Origin: Streptomyces spirodelae
GTDB lineage: Bacteria; Actinomycetota; Actinomycetes; Streptomycetales; Streptomycetaceae
NCBI RefSeq assembly: GCF_017676385.1
Contig: NZ_JAFFZN010000001.1
Coordinates: 124,001-188,000 of the forward strand
Direction of reading: 5' to 3'
DNA: 64,000 bases
Shown: in pieces, positions 57,095 to 64,000 of the stretch
Numbering within the stretch: the first letter of the stretch is position 1
Layout: the number at the start of each line of letters is the position of its first letter
The notes under the pieces: generated by a model
What the model saw: only the letters and a program-made list of their open reading frames with translations
Database searches by the model: none
Told to the model about the DNA's origin: nothing
Made by a program: the position numbers and the translations under genes

Positions 57095-57496
57095 ATGTCA
57101 TTTGTGTGGAGCGAGGCCGTCATCCCCGGGCTCGCGTTGTTGCTGTTCATCTGCTGCGGGACGGAACTGGTCCTGCGCCGCTTCTTCAAGGGGCGCAGCA
57201 TCCTCTTCCGGCAGGGCAGTTCACGGCGCCCCTTGACCGGCCACGCGTTCGACGAGTTCAACCTGATCTTCAACGGCAACAAGCTGGTCGAGCTCAAGCA
57301 GCAGCAACAGCAGGAAGTGCTCCGCGACGAGGAGGGCGACGGCGCCCCGCCGCGGACACGCATCGACCTGAACAAGGGAACCGCCAGCGTCGTCCTGCCC
57401 AGCGAGGACGGGCCCCCGGCCCTCGGCCCCCTGGCCCCCGGCAACCGGCCGTCCGCCGACGGCTCGCGGGGCGCCGAGGAAGACCCCACCCGGTGA
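57095..57496 (+). CDS. Small membrane-anchored protein (DUF6191-like)
   Basis: This 133-residue protein has one N-terminal hydrophobic segment ([19 protein letters not shown]) and then a polar domain with a recognisable middle: [18 protein letters not shown] followed by a run of Gln, then [16 protein letters not shown]. This resembles Streptomyces DUF6191 proteins. The last 35 residues are disordered-looking, rich in Pro, Gly and Asp. ATG 57095 has AGGAGG 8 bases upstream. It has the shared 35-bp element in its promoter, unexpected for a gene of unknown function and therefore worth noting. The function is unknown. Confidence 0.75.
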   Translation: MSFVWSEAVIPGLALLLFICCGTELVLRRFFKGRSILFRQGSSRRPLTGHAFDEFNLIFNGNKLVELKQQQQQEVLRDEEGDGAPPRTRIDLNKGTASVVLPSEDGPPALGPLAPGNRPSADGSRGAEEDPTR

Positions 57497-57657
57497 CGCA
57501 GCCGCAGACGCTCTGTCTTCTCCGGATTCTGCCCCCGGCGAGGATCGACGCGACGGCCGATGCGGCAACGGTGGGCAAGCCCTCCCCGCCGCCCCTTCGC
57601 GCAGTGGACGAACCGGCCCGCGAAGCCGTCCCGGCGGCCGAGGAAGTGATCACGTGA
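57493..57657 (+). CDS. Possible 54-residue coupled small protein
   Basis: GTG 57493 overlaps the stop of the previous gene (GTGA), the coupling style used throughout the cluster. The frame stays open for 54 codons with mostly G/C third positions and ends TGA at 57655-57657. The product ([19 protein letters not shown], then an Ala/Pro/Glu-rich tail) has no domain I know. It may be noncoding; the alternative is a 236-bp spacer before the P450 gene. Confidence 0.3.
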   Translation: MTQPQTLCLLRILPPARIDATADAATVGKPSPPPLRAVDEPAREAVPAAEEVIT

Positions 57658-57732
57658 AGAACCTCGCGCGGCACGCACTCCGTACACAGCACTTACCCCC
57701 TGCAGTGCTCACCCCCTACACCGGAGGACCCC

Positions 57733-58986
57733 ATGGACCACGCACCGTCGACGCGTTCCCCCCACGACGCGGCACACGCCGTCGAACTGGTGACACGACC
57801 TGACGACAGCCGTACGGGCTGTCCCTTCGACCCGCCCGCCGAGCTGACGCGGCACCGCCAGGAGCAGCCGCTGCGCCGACTGCGCTTCCCCGACGGGCAC
57901 CTCGGCTGGCTGGCGACCGGGTACTCCGTGTGCCGCGCGATCCTGGCCGACGCACGGCTCAGCTCCCGCAAAGAGCTCATGCACAACCCGTCCATGGACC
58001 TGGGCGGCATGGAGATTCCTCCGGCGGCACCGGGCGAGTTCATCAACATGGACGAGCCACAGCACGGCCGCTACCGGAAGCTGCTGGCGGGCAAGTTCAC
58101 CGTCCGGCGGATGAAGTTGCTCACCGAACGAGTCGAGCAGATCACCGCCGAGCATCTGGACGCCATGGAGAAGGCCGGGCCGACGGTGGATCTGGTGACC
58201 GCGTTCGCCCAGCCCATCCCCGCCATCATGATCTGCGAGCTGCTCGGGGTGCCGTACCAGGACCGGGACTCCTTCCAGGAGCAGGCCGCGGCGGTCTTCA
58301 GCGGGGACATGGAAGAGAAGATGGCTGCGTTCACGGCCATCCAGACCTACCTCGCAGAGCTGGTGGCCGCCAAACGCGCCGACCCCACCGACGACATACT
58401 CAGCGACCTCACCGACAGCGACCTCACGGACGAGGAGCTGCTGGGCATCGGCTTTCTTCTGCTGGCGGCCGGGATCGACACCACCGCCAACATGCTCGGG
58501 CTCGGCGCCTTCGCGCTGCTGAGCGACCCTGAGCAGGCCGCTGTCCTGCGCGGCGATCCGAGTCTCGCCGGCCAGGCGGTCGAGGAGCTGTTGCGCTATC
58601 TCACCATTGCCGAGCTGGGGTTGCGGACCGCGCTGGAGGACGTCGAGATCGGCGGCCGGACGATCAAGGCCGGTGAGACGGTCGTCGTCTCCTTCCCGGC
58701 CGCCAACCGCGACCCGGAGAAGTACCCCGAGCCCGACCGGCTCGACCTGCGCCGCCAGGCCCTCGGGCATCTGGCCTTCGGTCACGGCGCCCACCAGTGC
58801 GTGGCCCAGCAGCTGGCACGCGTCGAGATGAGCGTCGCCTTCCCCGCACTGCTCGCCCGCTTTCCGACGTTGCGGCCGGCCATCCCGCGCGAGGAGGTAC
58901 CGCTGCGCGTCAACACGAACGTCTACGGCGTGGAGAGCCTGCCCGTCACCTGGGACGTCACGGGGGGACGAAGGGTAGTCGGATGA
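57733..58986 (+). CDS. Cytochrome P450
   Basis: This 417-residue class I bacterial P450 shows the I-helix motif LLAAGIDTTANM, the ExxR motif as EELLRYL, and the heme loop FGHGAHQCVAQQLAR with the Cys ligand. It needs a ferredoxin, and one is encoded by the overlapping next gene. ATG 57733 has GGAGG upstream. It is not a fragment. Likely jobs are hydroxylation or desaturation of the peptide or its acyl group, but the predicted pepticinnamin-like structure does not demand it. Copy C of the shared element 700 bp upstream, with only small genes between, suggests it belongs to the cluster regulon. Confidence 0.94.
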   Translation: MDHAPSTRSPHDAAHAVELVTRPDDSRTGCPFDPPAELTRHRQEQPLRRLRFPDGHLGWLATGYSVCRAILADARLSSRKELMHNPSMDLGGMEIPPAAPGEFINMDEPQHGRYRKLLAGKFTVRRMKLLTERVEQITAEHLDAMEKAGPTVDLVTAFAQPIPAIMICELLGVPYQDRDSFQEQAAAVFSGDMEEKMAAFTAIQTYLAELVAAKRADPTDDILSDLTDSDLTDEELLGIGFLLLAAGIDTTANMLGLGAFALLSDPEQAAVLRGDPSLAGQAVEELLRYLTIAELGLRTALEDVEIGGRTIKAGETVVVSFPAANRDPEKYPEPDRLDLRRQALGHLAFGHGAHQCVAQQLARVEMSVAFPALLARFPTLRPAIPREEVPLRVNTNVYGVESLPVTWDVTGGRRVVG

Positions 58987-59207
58987 CAATTTTCCTGAGC
59001 CTCTCCGTCGACCGTGACCGATGTGTCGGCGCCGGAATGTGCGCGCTGACGGCCCCCCAGTTGTTCGACCAGCGCGACGCGGACGGGCGGGTGGTCCTCC
59101 TCGACCCGGAGCCCGCGCCTGCCCACCACGCCGCGGCTCACCAGGCCGCCGAGCTCTGCCCGGCCGCAGCCATCACCGCACTGCGGACGGGCGCGTTCGA
59201 CGGCTGA
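58983..59207 (+). CDS. 3Fe-4S ferredoxin, partner of the P450
   Basis: This 74-residue single-cluster ferredoxin has Cys in RCVGAGMCALTAP and in AAELCPAAAI. The pattern C-x5-C...C gives three ligands, as in P450-associated 3Fe-4S ferredoxins. The ATG overlaps the P450 stop (ATGA), which fixes the partnership. A ferredoxin reductase is not encoded nearby and must come from elsewhere in the genome. Confidence 0.95.
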   Translation: MTIFLSLSVDRDRCVGAGMCALTAPQLFDQRDADGRVVLLDPEPAPAHHAAAHQAAELCPAAAITALRTGAFDG

Positions 59208-59367
59208 CAAGTCTTAAAAGATGCTCAATCCTGCACGGAGCGCGTGTCCGCGGGGTAACGTGCGGTAGCCATGCCGAGGGGTGCCGCCGCGGGCTGGAGG
59301 ACGCCCGCGGCAGGTCCCTGTGTACGGCGCTCGTCCGCTGCCGTGAACGTCAAGGAGCTGAACGCCA

Positions 59368-60165
59368 ATGCCGAACCCGCAAGACCCGACGATCCGTAGC
59401 GACATCCCGCACTCGGCGCGGATCTGGAACTACTGGATGGGCGGCAAGGACAACTACGAGGTCGACCGCACCGTCGGGGAGGCGTGTCTGGAAATCGACC
59501 CGGACATCTCCACCATGGCCGTTCAGTCACGCCAGTTCCTCATCCGCGCGGTGCGCCATCTGGCGAACGAGGTCGGCATCCGGCAGTTCCTCGACATCGG
59601 TACCGGCCTGCCCACCATGCAGAACACACACGAGGTCGCGCAGGGTGCGGCACCGGAGTCCAGGGTCGTCTACGTCGACAACGACCCGCTGGTACTCGCC
59701 CACGCTCGGGCGCTGTTGATCAATACCTCCGACGAGGGAGTCACGAGCTACATCAACTCCGACTTCCACGACCCGGAGCAGATCGTCGCCGACGCCCGGA
59801 ACGTACTGAACTTCACCCGGCCCATCACGGTCATGTTCATGGGCGTGCTCGGCCATGCCGACTCCCACCAGGACATGCTGCGCATCGTGCGCACCGTCAT
59901 GGGCTCGGTGCCCTCGGGCAGCCACCTGGTCCTCTGGGACGGCACCACCGACAGCCAGGCGTATGTGACCCTCTGCGAGGAATACGCCAAGACCGGCGGA
60001 GCCCCCTACTACCCCCGCCCCCAGGAGCAGATCCGCGCCGCCTTCGACGGCTTCGAACTCCTCGACCCCGGCTTCGTCCCCATCGTCGAATGGCGGCCCC
60101 AGTCAGCCGAGCTCGGAGAGCGGCCGAAGATCGCCGCCTATGGCGGAGTCGCACGCAAGCCCTGA
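59368..60165 (+). CDS. SAM-dependent methyltransferase (DUF574/Methyltransf_19)
   Basis: This 265-residue protein is of the large actinobacterial DUF574 family. It has the typical opening IPHSARIWNYWMGGKDNYEV, SAM motif FLDIGTGLPTMQNTHEVA and VVYVDNDPLVLAHARALL. The family is widespread in Streptomyces, often duplicated, and its substrates are mostly unknown. ATG 59368 gives MPNPQDPTIRSDIPHS, the family start. It lies 160 bp after the ferredoxin and I treat it as outside the cluster, though it is on the same strand. Confidence 0.9.
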   Translation: MPNPQDPTIRSDIPHSARIWNYWMGGKDNYEVDRTVGEACLEIDPDISTMAVQSRQFLIRAVRHLANEVGIRQFLDIGTGLPTMQNTHEVAQGAAPESRVVYVDNDPLVLAHARALLINTSDEGVTSYINSDFHDPEQIVADARNVLNFTRPITVMFMGVLGHADSHQDMLRIVRTVMGSVPSGSHLVLWDGTTDSQAYVTLCEEYAKTGGAPYYPRPQEQIRAAFDGFELLDPGFVPIVEWRPQSAELGERPKIAAYGGVARKP

Positions 60166-60325
60166 GTCGGCGCCCCGAACGAAGTTCAACGCTCCCTCGA
60201 ACAGCACCGGGAGCGCCGGCTGGCGCTGGTGAGAGCCTCCACCATGACGCTCGTAGGGGTGACAGGCCGCGGGGGCCCTGCGGGTTTCCGCCTCGCCGGG
60301 GCCCCGCCGCGTACCAGCTTCGCGA

Positions 60326-60601
60326 TCACACAGCCCCGGCAACCGCCCGGCCGGGGCTCTCCGCCCACTTGACCGCGGCCATCGCACTGGCCAGGGGGGA
60401 GAGTTCCCGGACCCGGAAGTTGTCATTGTCCGAGGTGTCGCCAGACCACCCGCCGCTTTCCGTGAACGTGTGCGCCGTCCTCGTCTCGGGCGTCGGCGCG
60501 TCGGCGGACGCCAGGCCCGCGCCGCCGAACAACAGGCCGGCCGTGCACACCGCGCCCACCCCTGCCAGCCGTCCGAAATTCCTGGTGAAAGTGTCCATCA
60601 T
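60326..60601 (-). CDS. Small secreted protein of unknown function
   Basis: This 91-residue protein begins MMDTFTRNFGRLAGVGAVC and continues through a hydrophobic core to an Ala-rich end (ASADA), a clear Sec signal peptide of about 35 residues. The mature part (TPETRTAHTFTESGG then a short charged tail) is only about 55 residues and has no known domain. ATG 60601 has AGGAGAC upstream. The tandem Met leaves ATG 60598 possible. It sits 172 bp downstream of the sigma factor gene on the same strand. Confidence 0.65.
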   Translation of the reverse strand: MMDTFTRNFGRLAGVGAVCTAGLLFGGAGLASADAPTPETRTAHTFTESGGWSGDTSDNDNFRVRELSPLASAMAAVKWAESPGRAVAGAV

Positions 60602-60773
60602 GTCTCCTGACTGGTCGCCACTCGGGCCGGATGGTAAGTGCGATGTTCCGCCCGAACGCCCCATGGCACTCGGCGGACTCACCCGGGCCCGCAGGACATT
60701 CACCCGCACGGCGCCGCGCCGACCACCCCGGCGAGGCGGAGGACCCGACGACCTGGCCACGGTCGGCGTCGGG

Positions 60774-61736
60774 TCACCACTCGGCGATGAGCGGCGCATC
60801 CGGTTCGTGCTGCCGCCAGGCTTCGGTGAGGCGGACCAGGCGGACGGGGGCCGCGATGCCGCGCACGGTTGCGATCTTGCCGTTGACGAGGTCGAACGTC
60901 ACGGAACCGAAGACCTGGTCGCCGACCACGGCCAGGATGGCGGGCGTGTCGTTGACCACCGCGTAGTGGATGGCGGGCGTGCCACCGACGAACCGCCGTT
61001 TCGCGGCGGTGGGTTTGAAGCCGGCACGTGCGACGGCGGCGATGCGCTGCGGGGTGTCGTACCGCAGCAGCTTCTCGGTCAGACCGGCGCCGTCGGAGAT
61101 GGCGGTCGCGTCGTCGGTGAGCAGCGCCACCAGCCGTTCGGTGCGGCCCGAAGTGGCAGCGGCGAGGAATTCCGCGACGATCCTGCGGGCGGACGCGGGA
61201 TCGACCTCCCCGCCGCGGCCGCGTGCGGCGGTGATGCGGCGCCTGGCCCGGTGCAGATGCTGCTGGCTTGCGGACTCGGTGACGTCGAGGATCTCCGCGA
61301 TCTCGGCGTGGCTGTAGGAGAACGCTTCCCGCAGGACGTAGACGCCCCGCTCGAGGGGTGACAAGCGTTCCATGAGAGTCAGCACGGCCAGGGAGACCGA
61401 TTCGCGCTGCTCGAAGGTGTCGGCCGGGCCGAGCATCGGGTCGCCGTCCAGAAGCGGTTCGGGCATCCAGGCGCCGACGGTGCGTTCGCGGCGGGCCTGT
61501 GCCGAGCGGAGCCGGTCGAGGCACAGATTGGTGACGACCTTGGTCAGCCAGGCTTCCGGCACCTTGATCCGCTGCCGGTCGGCTCCCTGCCAGTGCAGGA
61601 ACGCATCCTGCACGGCGTCTTCGGCATCGGCGGCGGAGCCGAGCAGTCGGTACGCCAGCGAGGCCAGCCGGTTCCGGCTGGCCTCGAACCGACTGATGTC
61701 GAAGCGATCAGTGGCGGTGCTGTCCACGCGGATCAC
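60774..61736 (-). CDS. sigJ: ECF41-type sigma factor (SigJ-like)
   Basis: This 320-residue sigma factor has region 2 (LASLAYRLLGSAADAEDAVQ), region 4 (ERGVYVLREAFSYSHAEIAE) and a C-terminal SnoaL-like domain of about 110 residues typical of the ECF41 group, which lacks a separate anti-sigma factor. The linker motif WMPEPLLDGDP matches the WLPEPL hallmark. The C-terminal DGGGK-type motif is altered here to SDGAGLTEK. GTG 61736 is used; GTG 61727 has a better-spaced AGGG and is also possible. It follows the FAD oxidoreductase by about 10 bp, the usual ECF41 partner arrangement. Family knowledge suggests it controls that gene. Confidence 0.92.
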   Translation of the reverse strand: MIRVDSTATDRFDISRFEASRNRLASLAYRLLGSAADAEDAVQDAFLHWQGADRQRIKVPEAWLTKVVTNLCLDRLRSAQARRERTVGAWMPEPLLDGDPMLGPADTFEQRESVSLAVLTLMERLSPLERGVYVLREAFSYSHAEIAEILDVTESASQQHLHRARRRITAARGRGGEVDPASARRIVAEFLAAATSGRTERLVALLTDDATAISDGAGLTEKLLRYDTPQRIAAVARAGFKPTAAKRRFVGGTPAIHYAVVNDTPAILAVVGDQVFGSVTFDLVNGKIATVRGIAAPVRLVRLTEAWRQHEPDAPLIAEW

Positions 61737-61745
61737 CCTAAGCGG

Positions 61746-63092
61746 CTACGCGACCGCTGTCCCGGCGGACGAATCCGGCCTCGCCGCGGAGGGGACTGAC
61801 CTCTCGGCGGGTGTGTCCGACCTGTGGGCGGGTGTGTCCGACCTGTGGGCGGGTGAGTCCTGCCGCTGCCCGGGGGAGTCCGCCCTCTCGGCGAACGCCT
61901 CCGACCTCCCCACGGACGTGTCCGGCGTGGCGGCCGGGCGGCGCCTGCGCTTGGGCAGGCCGAAGGTCGGGTGCGAGGTGGCCCACAGCGCGCCCTTGAG
62001 GATGCCGGACTTGATCCGCGCGGCCTTCCGGCCGCCCACATACTTCGGCTTGGCCCGCGCTTCCTCGTCGACCAGCTGCAGGATCCCGTCCCGCCGCCCG
62101 AGGCTGATGTGGTTGCCCACGTAGGCCAGTTTGATGTGGGGGACCTTGTGGCCGGTCAGCTGTCCGACGACCGCGGCGATGACCTGCTTGCCGGTGTAGC
62201 CCGCCGAAGCGCAGGACATCGGCAGCGGCCGGCCGTTGTCACCGATCACGTGGACGGCGTCCCCGGCGGCGTAGACGTTCGGGTGCGAGACCGACCGCAT
62301 GGTGCGGTCGACAACGATTCGACCGTCCTCGGTGACCTCCAGCCCGCCGGCGGCGGCGATGGGTGCCACCGCGAACCCGGCCGCCCAGACGGTCGCGTCG
62401 GACGCCAGGGCGGTGCCGTCGGCACACAGCACCCGCGCAGCTTCGACGGCTTCGACACTGGTGTGCTCCACGACGGTGATGCCCAGACGGTCGCAGGCCC
62501 GGCGCAGATGGCCGCGGGCTCCGGCGGAGAGCCGGGCGCCCAGCTCGCCGCGGGCGACCAGTGTCACGGACAGGCCGGGCCGGGATTCGGCGATCTCGGT
62601 GGCGGTCTCGACGCCGGTCAGCCCGTCGCCGACGACCAGAACGCTCCCGCCTTCGCCCCCGCTGTCCAAGCTGTCCAGGCGCTCGCGCAGGCGCAGCGCC
62701 GCTGCCCGGCCGGTGACGTCGAAGGCGTACTCGGACACGCCGGGGATACCGCCGTCGGCGACGTGGCTGCCGAGCGCGTAGCAAAGCGTGTCGTAGCCGA
62801 GCTCGCCGCCACCGTGGACATCGGCCACGGTGACGATCTGGCGCTCGGGATCGACGGCGGTGACACGGGCCACGCGCAGCCGAATCCCCGTGCCCCCGAA
62901 GACTTCGGCCAGCTTCGGGGTCTCGATCTCCTGACCTGCCGCGAACTGGTGCAGCCGCAGCCGCTGGACGAAGTCCGGGTCGGCGTTGACCACGGTGATC
63001 TCGGTGTCCTCCGGGGACAGCCGACGGGCCAGGTTCCCGGCCACGTAGGCCCCGGCATAACCGGCGCCGAGGACGACGATGCGGTGCTTCAT
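61746..63092 (-). CDS. NDH-2-like FAD/NAD(P) oxidoreductase with heptapeptide-repeat tail
   Basis: This 448-residue flavoprotein is of the pyridine nucleotide-disulfide/type II NADH dehydrogenase group. FAD motif VVLGAGYAGAYVAGNLARR lies at the N-terminus, NAD motif VLVVGDGLTGVETATEIAE near residue 155, and the second FAD region is PNVYAAGDAVHVIGDNG. About the last 50 residues form an unusual hydrophilic tail of seven-residue repeats (SDTPAHR and variants). ATG 63092 has AGGAG upstream. It precedes sigJ in one operon; ECF41 sigma factors typically regulate such oxidoreductases. Confidence 0.9.
   Translation of the reverse strand: MKHRIVVLGAGYAGAYVAGNLARRLSPEDTEITVVNADPDFVQRLRLHQFAAGQEIETPKLAEVFGGTGIRLRVARVTAVDPERQIVTVADVHGGGELGYDTLCYALGSHVADGGIPGVSEYAFDVTGRAAALRLRERLDSLDSGGEGGSVLVVGDGLTGVETATEIAESRPGLSVTLVARGELGARLSAGARGHLRRACDRLGITVVEHTSVEAVEAARVLCADGTALASDATVWAAGFAVAPIAAAGGLEVTEDGRIVVDRTMRSVSHPNVYAAGDAVHVIGDNGRPLPMSCASAGYTGKQVIAAVVGQLTGHKVPHIKLAYVGNHISLGRRDGILQLVDEEARAKPKYVGGRKAARIKSGILKGALWATSHPTFGLPKRRRRPAATPDTSVGRSEAFAERADSPGQRQDSPAHRSDTPAHRSDTPAERSVPSAARPDSSAGTAVA
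61807..61860. repeat. 21-bp tandem repeat inside the oxidoreductase C-terminus
   Basis: Two identical 21-bp copies (61807-61827 and 61828-61848) are followed by a partial third. They encode tandem heptapeptides on the minus strand. More diverged copies on either side extend the protein repeat to about six units. Confidence 0.85.
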
Positions 63093-63117
63093 GTTCTGCT
63101 CCTGTCGGTTCGCTTGC

Positions 63118-63137
63118 TCCCGCTGAGTTGAGCGGGA
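63118..63137. promoter_or_regulatory. Inverted repeat in the oxidoreductase leader
   Basis: TCCCGCT and AGCGGGA form a 7-bp stem with a six-base loop, 26 bp upstream of the ATG at 63092. It may be an operator or an RNA hairpin. I could not match the ECF41 promoter consensus nearby with confidence. Confidence 0.35.
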
Positions 63138-63242
63138 CAGCGCCCCGATTGCTGACAGGAATCACATGTGGCGTGGGTCACATCGCGACGGGAGAACAAC
63201 CGGCGCTGCCCGTCTCGTCGACCGCACTCGTGATCGATACGC

Positions 63243-64000
63243 CTAGCGCGTTGGTTGGGTGAACGGGAGGGACGACCTGGTCACGTACAGACAGCTCGTG
63301 TACCGGTGGGCGGGGCGGATGGTCTTGGTGTCGCTGTTCCGGCGGGGGCTGATGGCCGAGGACCCGGTCGAGCTCTTCCGCTTGTACAGGAAGTGGTACT
63401 CACCCGGGGGAAGCCGCAGCGTTGTGCTCGGATACGTCACCGAGGAGCGCTTGCATGCCTTCGCCCGGCCCTCGGACCTGCTGGAGAACGTGCGGCACTC
63501 CGGGCACTCCTTCAGGGTGAGGCTCCCGGTGACCGGGCCGGTGTAGAGCATCTCCACCTCGCCCGGGCCGCCGTTGCTGACCCTCATCGTCTGCCGGGCT
63601 CCTCCCGGAGCCTTCGCCCTGGGCAGCCGCTTGCCTGCCGCGGACCGCTGCTGGGCGATCTCCGCGGCGATGGCGATGTCCTTGGCACGGTCGGCCAGCG
63701 GGCTGTCCGCGTAGAGAGTGGAGAAGCGCGACAGCCGCAGCTTTGCCAGGAGGAATCTCTTGTCCTTGAACCGGTCGACTCCGCACGCGTAGTCGCCCTT
63801 CTCGACCGCCTTCTGGGCATCCGAACGGAGCGCCGACGCGGTGTCGGACGGCAGTGCCCGGACCGTGCTGCGGATACGGCTGAGCTCCGTGGCAACGCTG
63901 CAGGGCGCTTCCCCGTCGAGTTTCTTGACCCCCTTGGAGATCCGCGAATCCAGCTCGGGCTTCACCTTGGTGGCGTACCGCGAGTCGGGAAAGGTCTTCA
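63243..64000 (-). CDS. Unknown protein, N-terminus cut by the window edge
   Basis: The frame is open to the last base (upstream of GTG 63965 it continues KTFPDSRYATKV), so the true start probably lies outside the window. About 250 residues are visible. The first part is helical and charged, with Cys in APCSVATEL and DYACGVDRF. The later part has KECPECRTF, a CxxC-like pair, and LRLPPGEYHFLYKRK, a beta-type segment. I do not recognise the family. The CPEC spacing could bind metal. Its stop lies 150 bp from the oxidoreductase start. Confidence 0.65.
   Translation of the reverse strand, partial: KTFPDSRYATKVKPELDSRISKGVKKLDGEAPCSVATELSRIRSTVRALPSDTASALRSDAQKAVEKGDYACGVDRFKDKRFLLAKLRLSRFSTLYADSPLADRAKDIAIAAEIAQQRSAAGKRLPRAKAPGGARQTMRVSNGGPGEVEMLYTGPVTGSLTLKECPECRTFSSRSEGRAKACKRSSVTYPSTTLRLPPGEYHFLYKRKSSTGSSAISPRRNSDTKTIRPAHRYTSCLYVTRSSLPFTQPTR

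Noticed and set aside
63093..63242. ECF41 consensus promoter upstream of the oxidoreductase
   Set aside because: A TGTCAGC sequence resembles the -35 element, but no CGTC lies at the expected distance, so I do not call it.

Overview
The window is high-GC actinomycete DNA, almost certainly Streptomyces: third codon positions are strongly G/C, GTG and TTG starts are common, stops and starts overlap (ATGA, GTGA, TGATG), and a hairpin repeat typical of Streptomyces lies at 30947-30990. Bases 1-12000 and 59300-64000 look like ordinary chromosome. The middle, about 12090 to 59207, is a biosynthetic gene cluster for an acylated, N-methylated, halogenated nonribosomal peptide.

Left flank (1-11978): the tail of a TIGR01777-type epimerase; an esterase plus metallo-beta-lactamase-fold hydrolase pair divergent from a large LuxR-type (LAL) regulator; a membrane protein; a beta-carbonic anhydrase; the tRNA-modification enzyme Sua5; a Tat-exported TagC-like protein; a YceI protein; and a metallophosphoesterase.

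Cluster: a leftward operon encodes MbtH, NRPS1 (C-A-T-C-A-MT-T), a flavin halogenase and a type II thioesterase (22156 to 12090). A second leftward NRPS (45479-56929) is C-A-MT-T-C-A-T-C-A-T-TE, giving five modules in all. By my reading of the specificity residues they take Tyr, an N-methylated Tyr-like residue, an N-methylated aromatic residue, Ser, and one unassigned residue. Two rightward blocks (22526-26590 and 32704-43355) encode a type II polyketide system: two ketosynthase/chain-length-factor pairs, a third ketosynthase with a degenerate partner, two ACPs, a ketoreductase, hotdog dehydratases, a DsbA-fold isomerase and a phytoene-desaturase-like oxidoreductase. This is the gene set known for 2-alkenylcinnamoyl starter units. 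A leftward pair encodes a pterin-dependent aromatic hydroxylase and an O-methyltransferase. Together these predict a cinnamoyl-Tyr-(N-Me, Cl, OH, OMe-aromatic)-(N-Me-aromatic)-Ser-X peptide, which closely resembles pepticinnamin E as I remember its structure. That product assignment is inference.

Three observations are less easily explained. (1) Three tandem DsrE/F/H-like proteins sit in the polyketide operon, and only the middle one keeps cysteines. (2) A shared 35-bp element lies in three separate intergenic regions of the cluster, each time 35-36 bp upstream of a TAGCNT-like -10 box; it links the polyketide, hydroxylase/methyltransferase and P450 transcription units. (3) A 15-bp tandem repeat array runs directly into the Shine-Dalgarno sequence of the first ketosynthase. 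A catabolic-looking module (amidohydrolase, MHS-family transporter, Lrp regulator; 26587-30743) interrupts the cluster.

Right flank: a DUF6191-like membrane protein, a P450 and ferredoxin pair (probably part of the cluster regulon), a DUF574-type methyltransferase, a small secreted protein, an ECF41 (SigJ-type) sigma factor with its usual FAD oxidoreductase partner, and an unidentified gene cut by the window edge.
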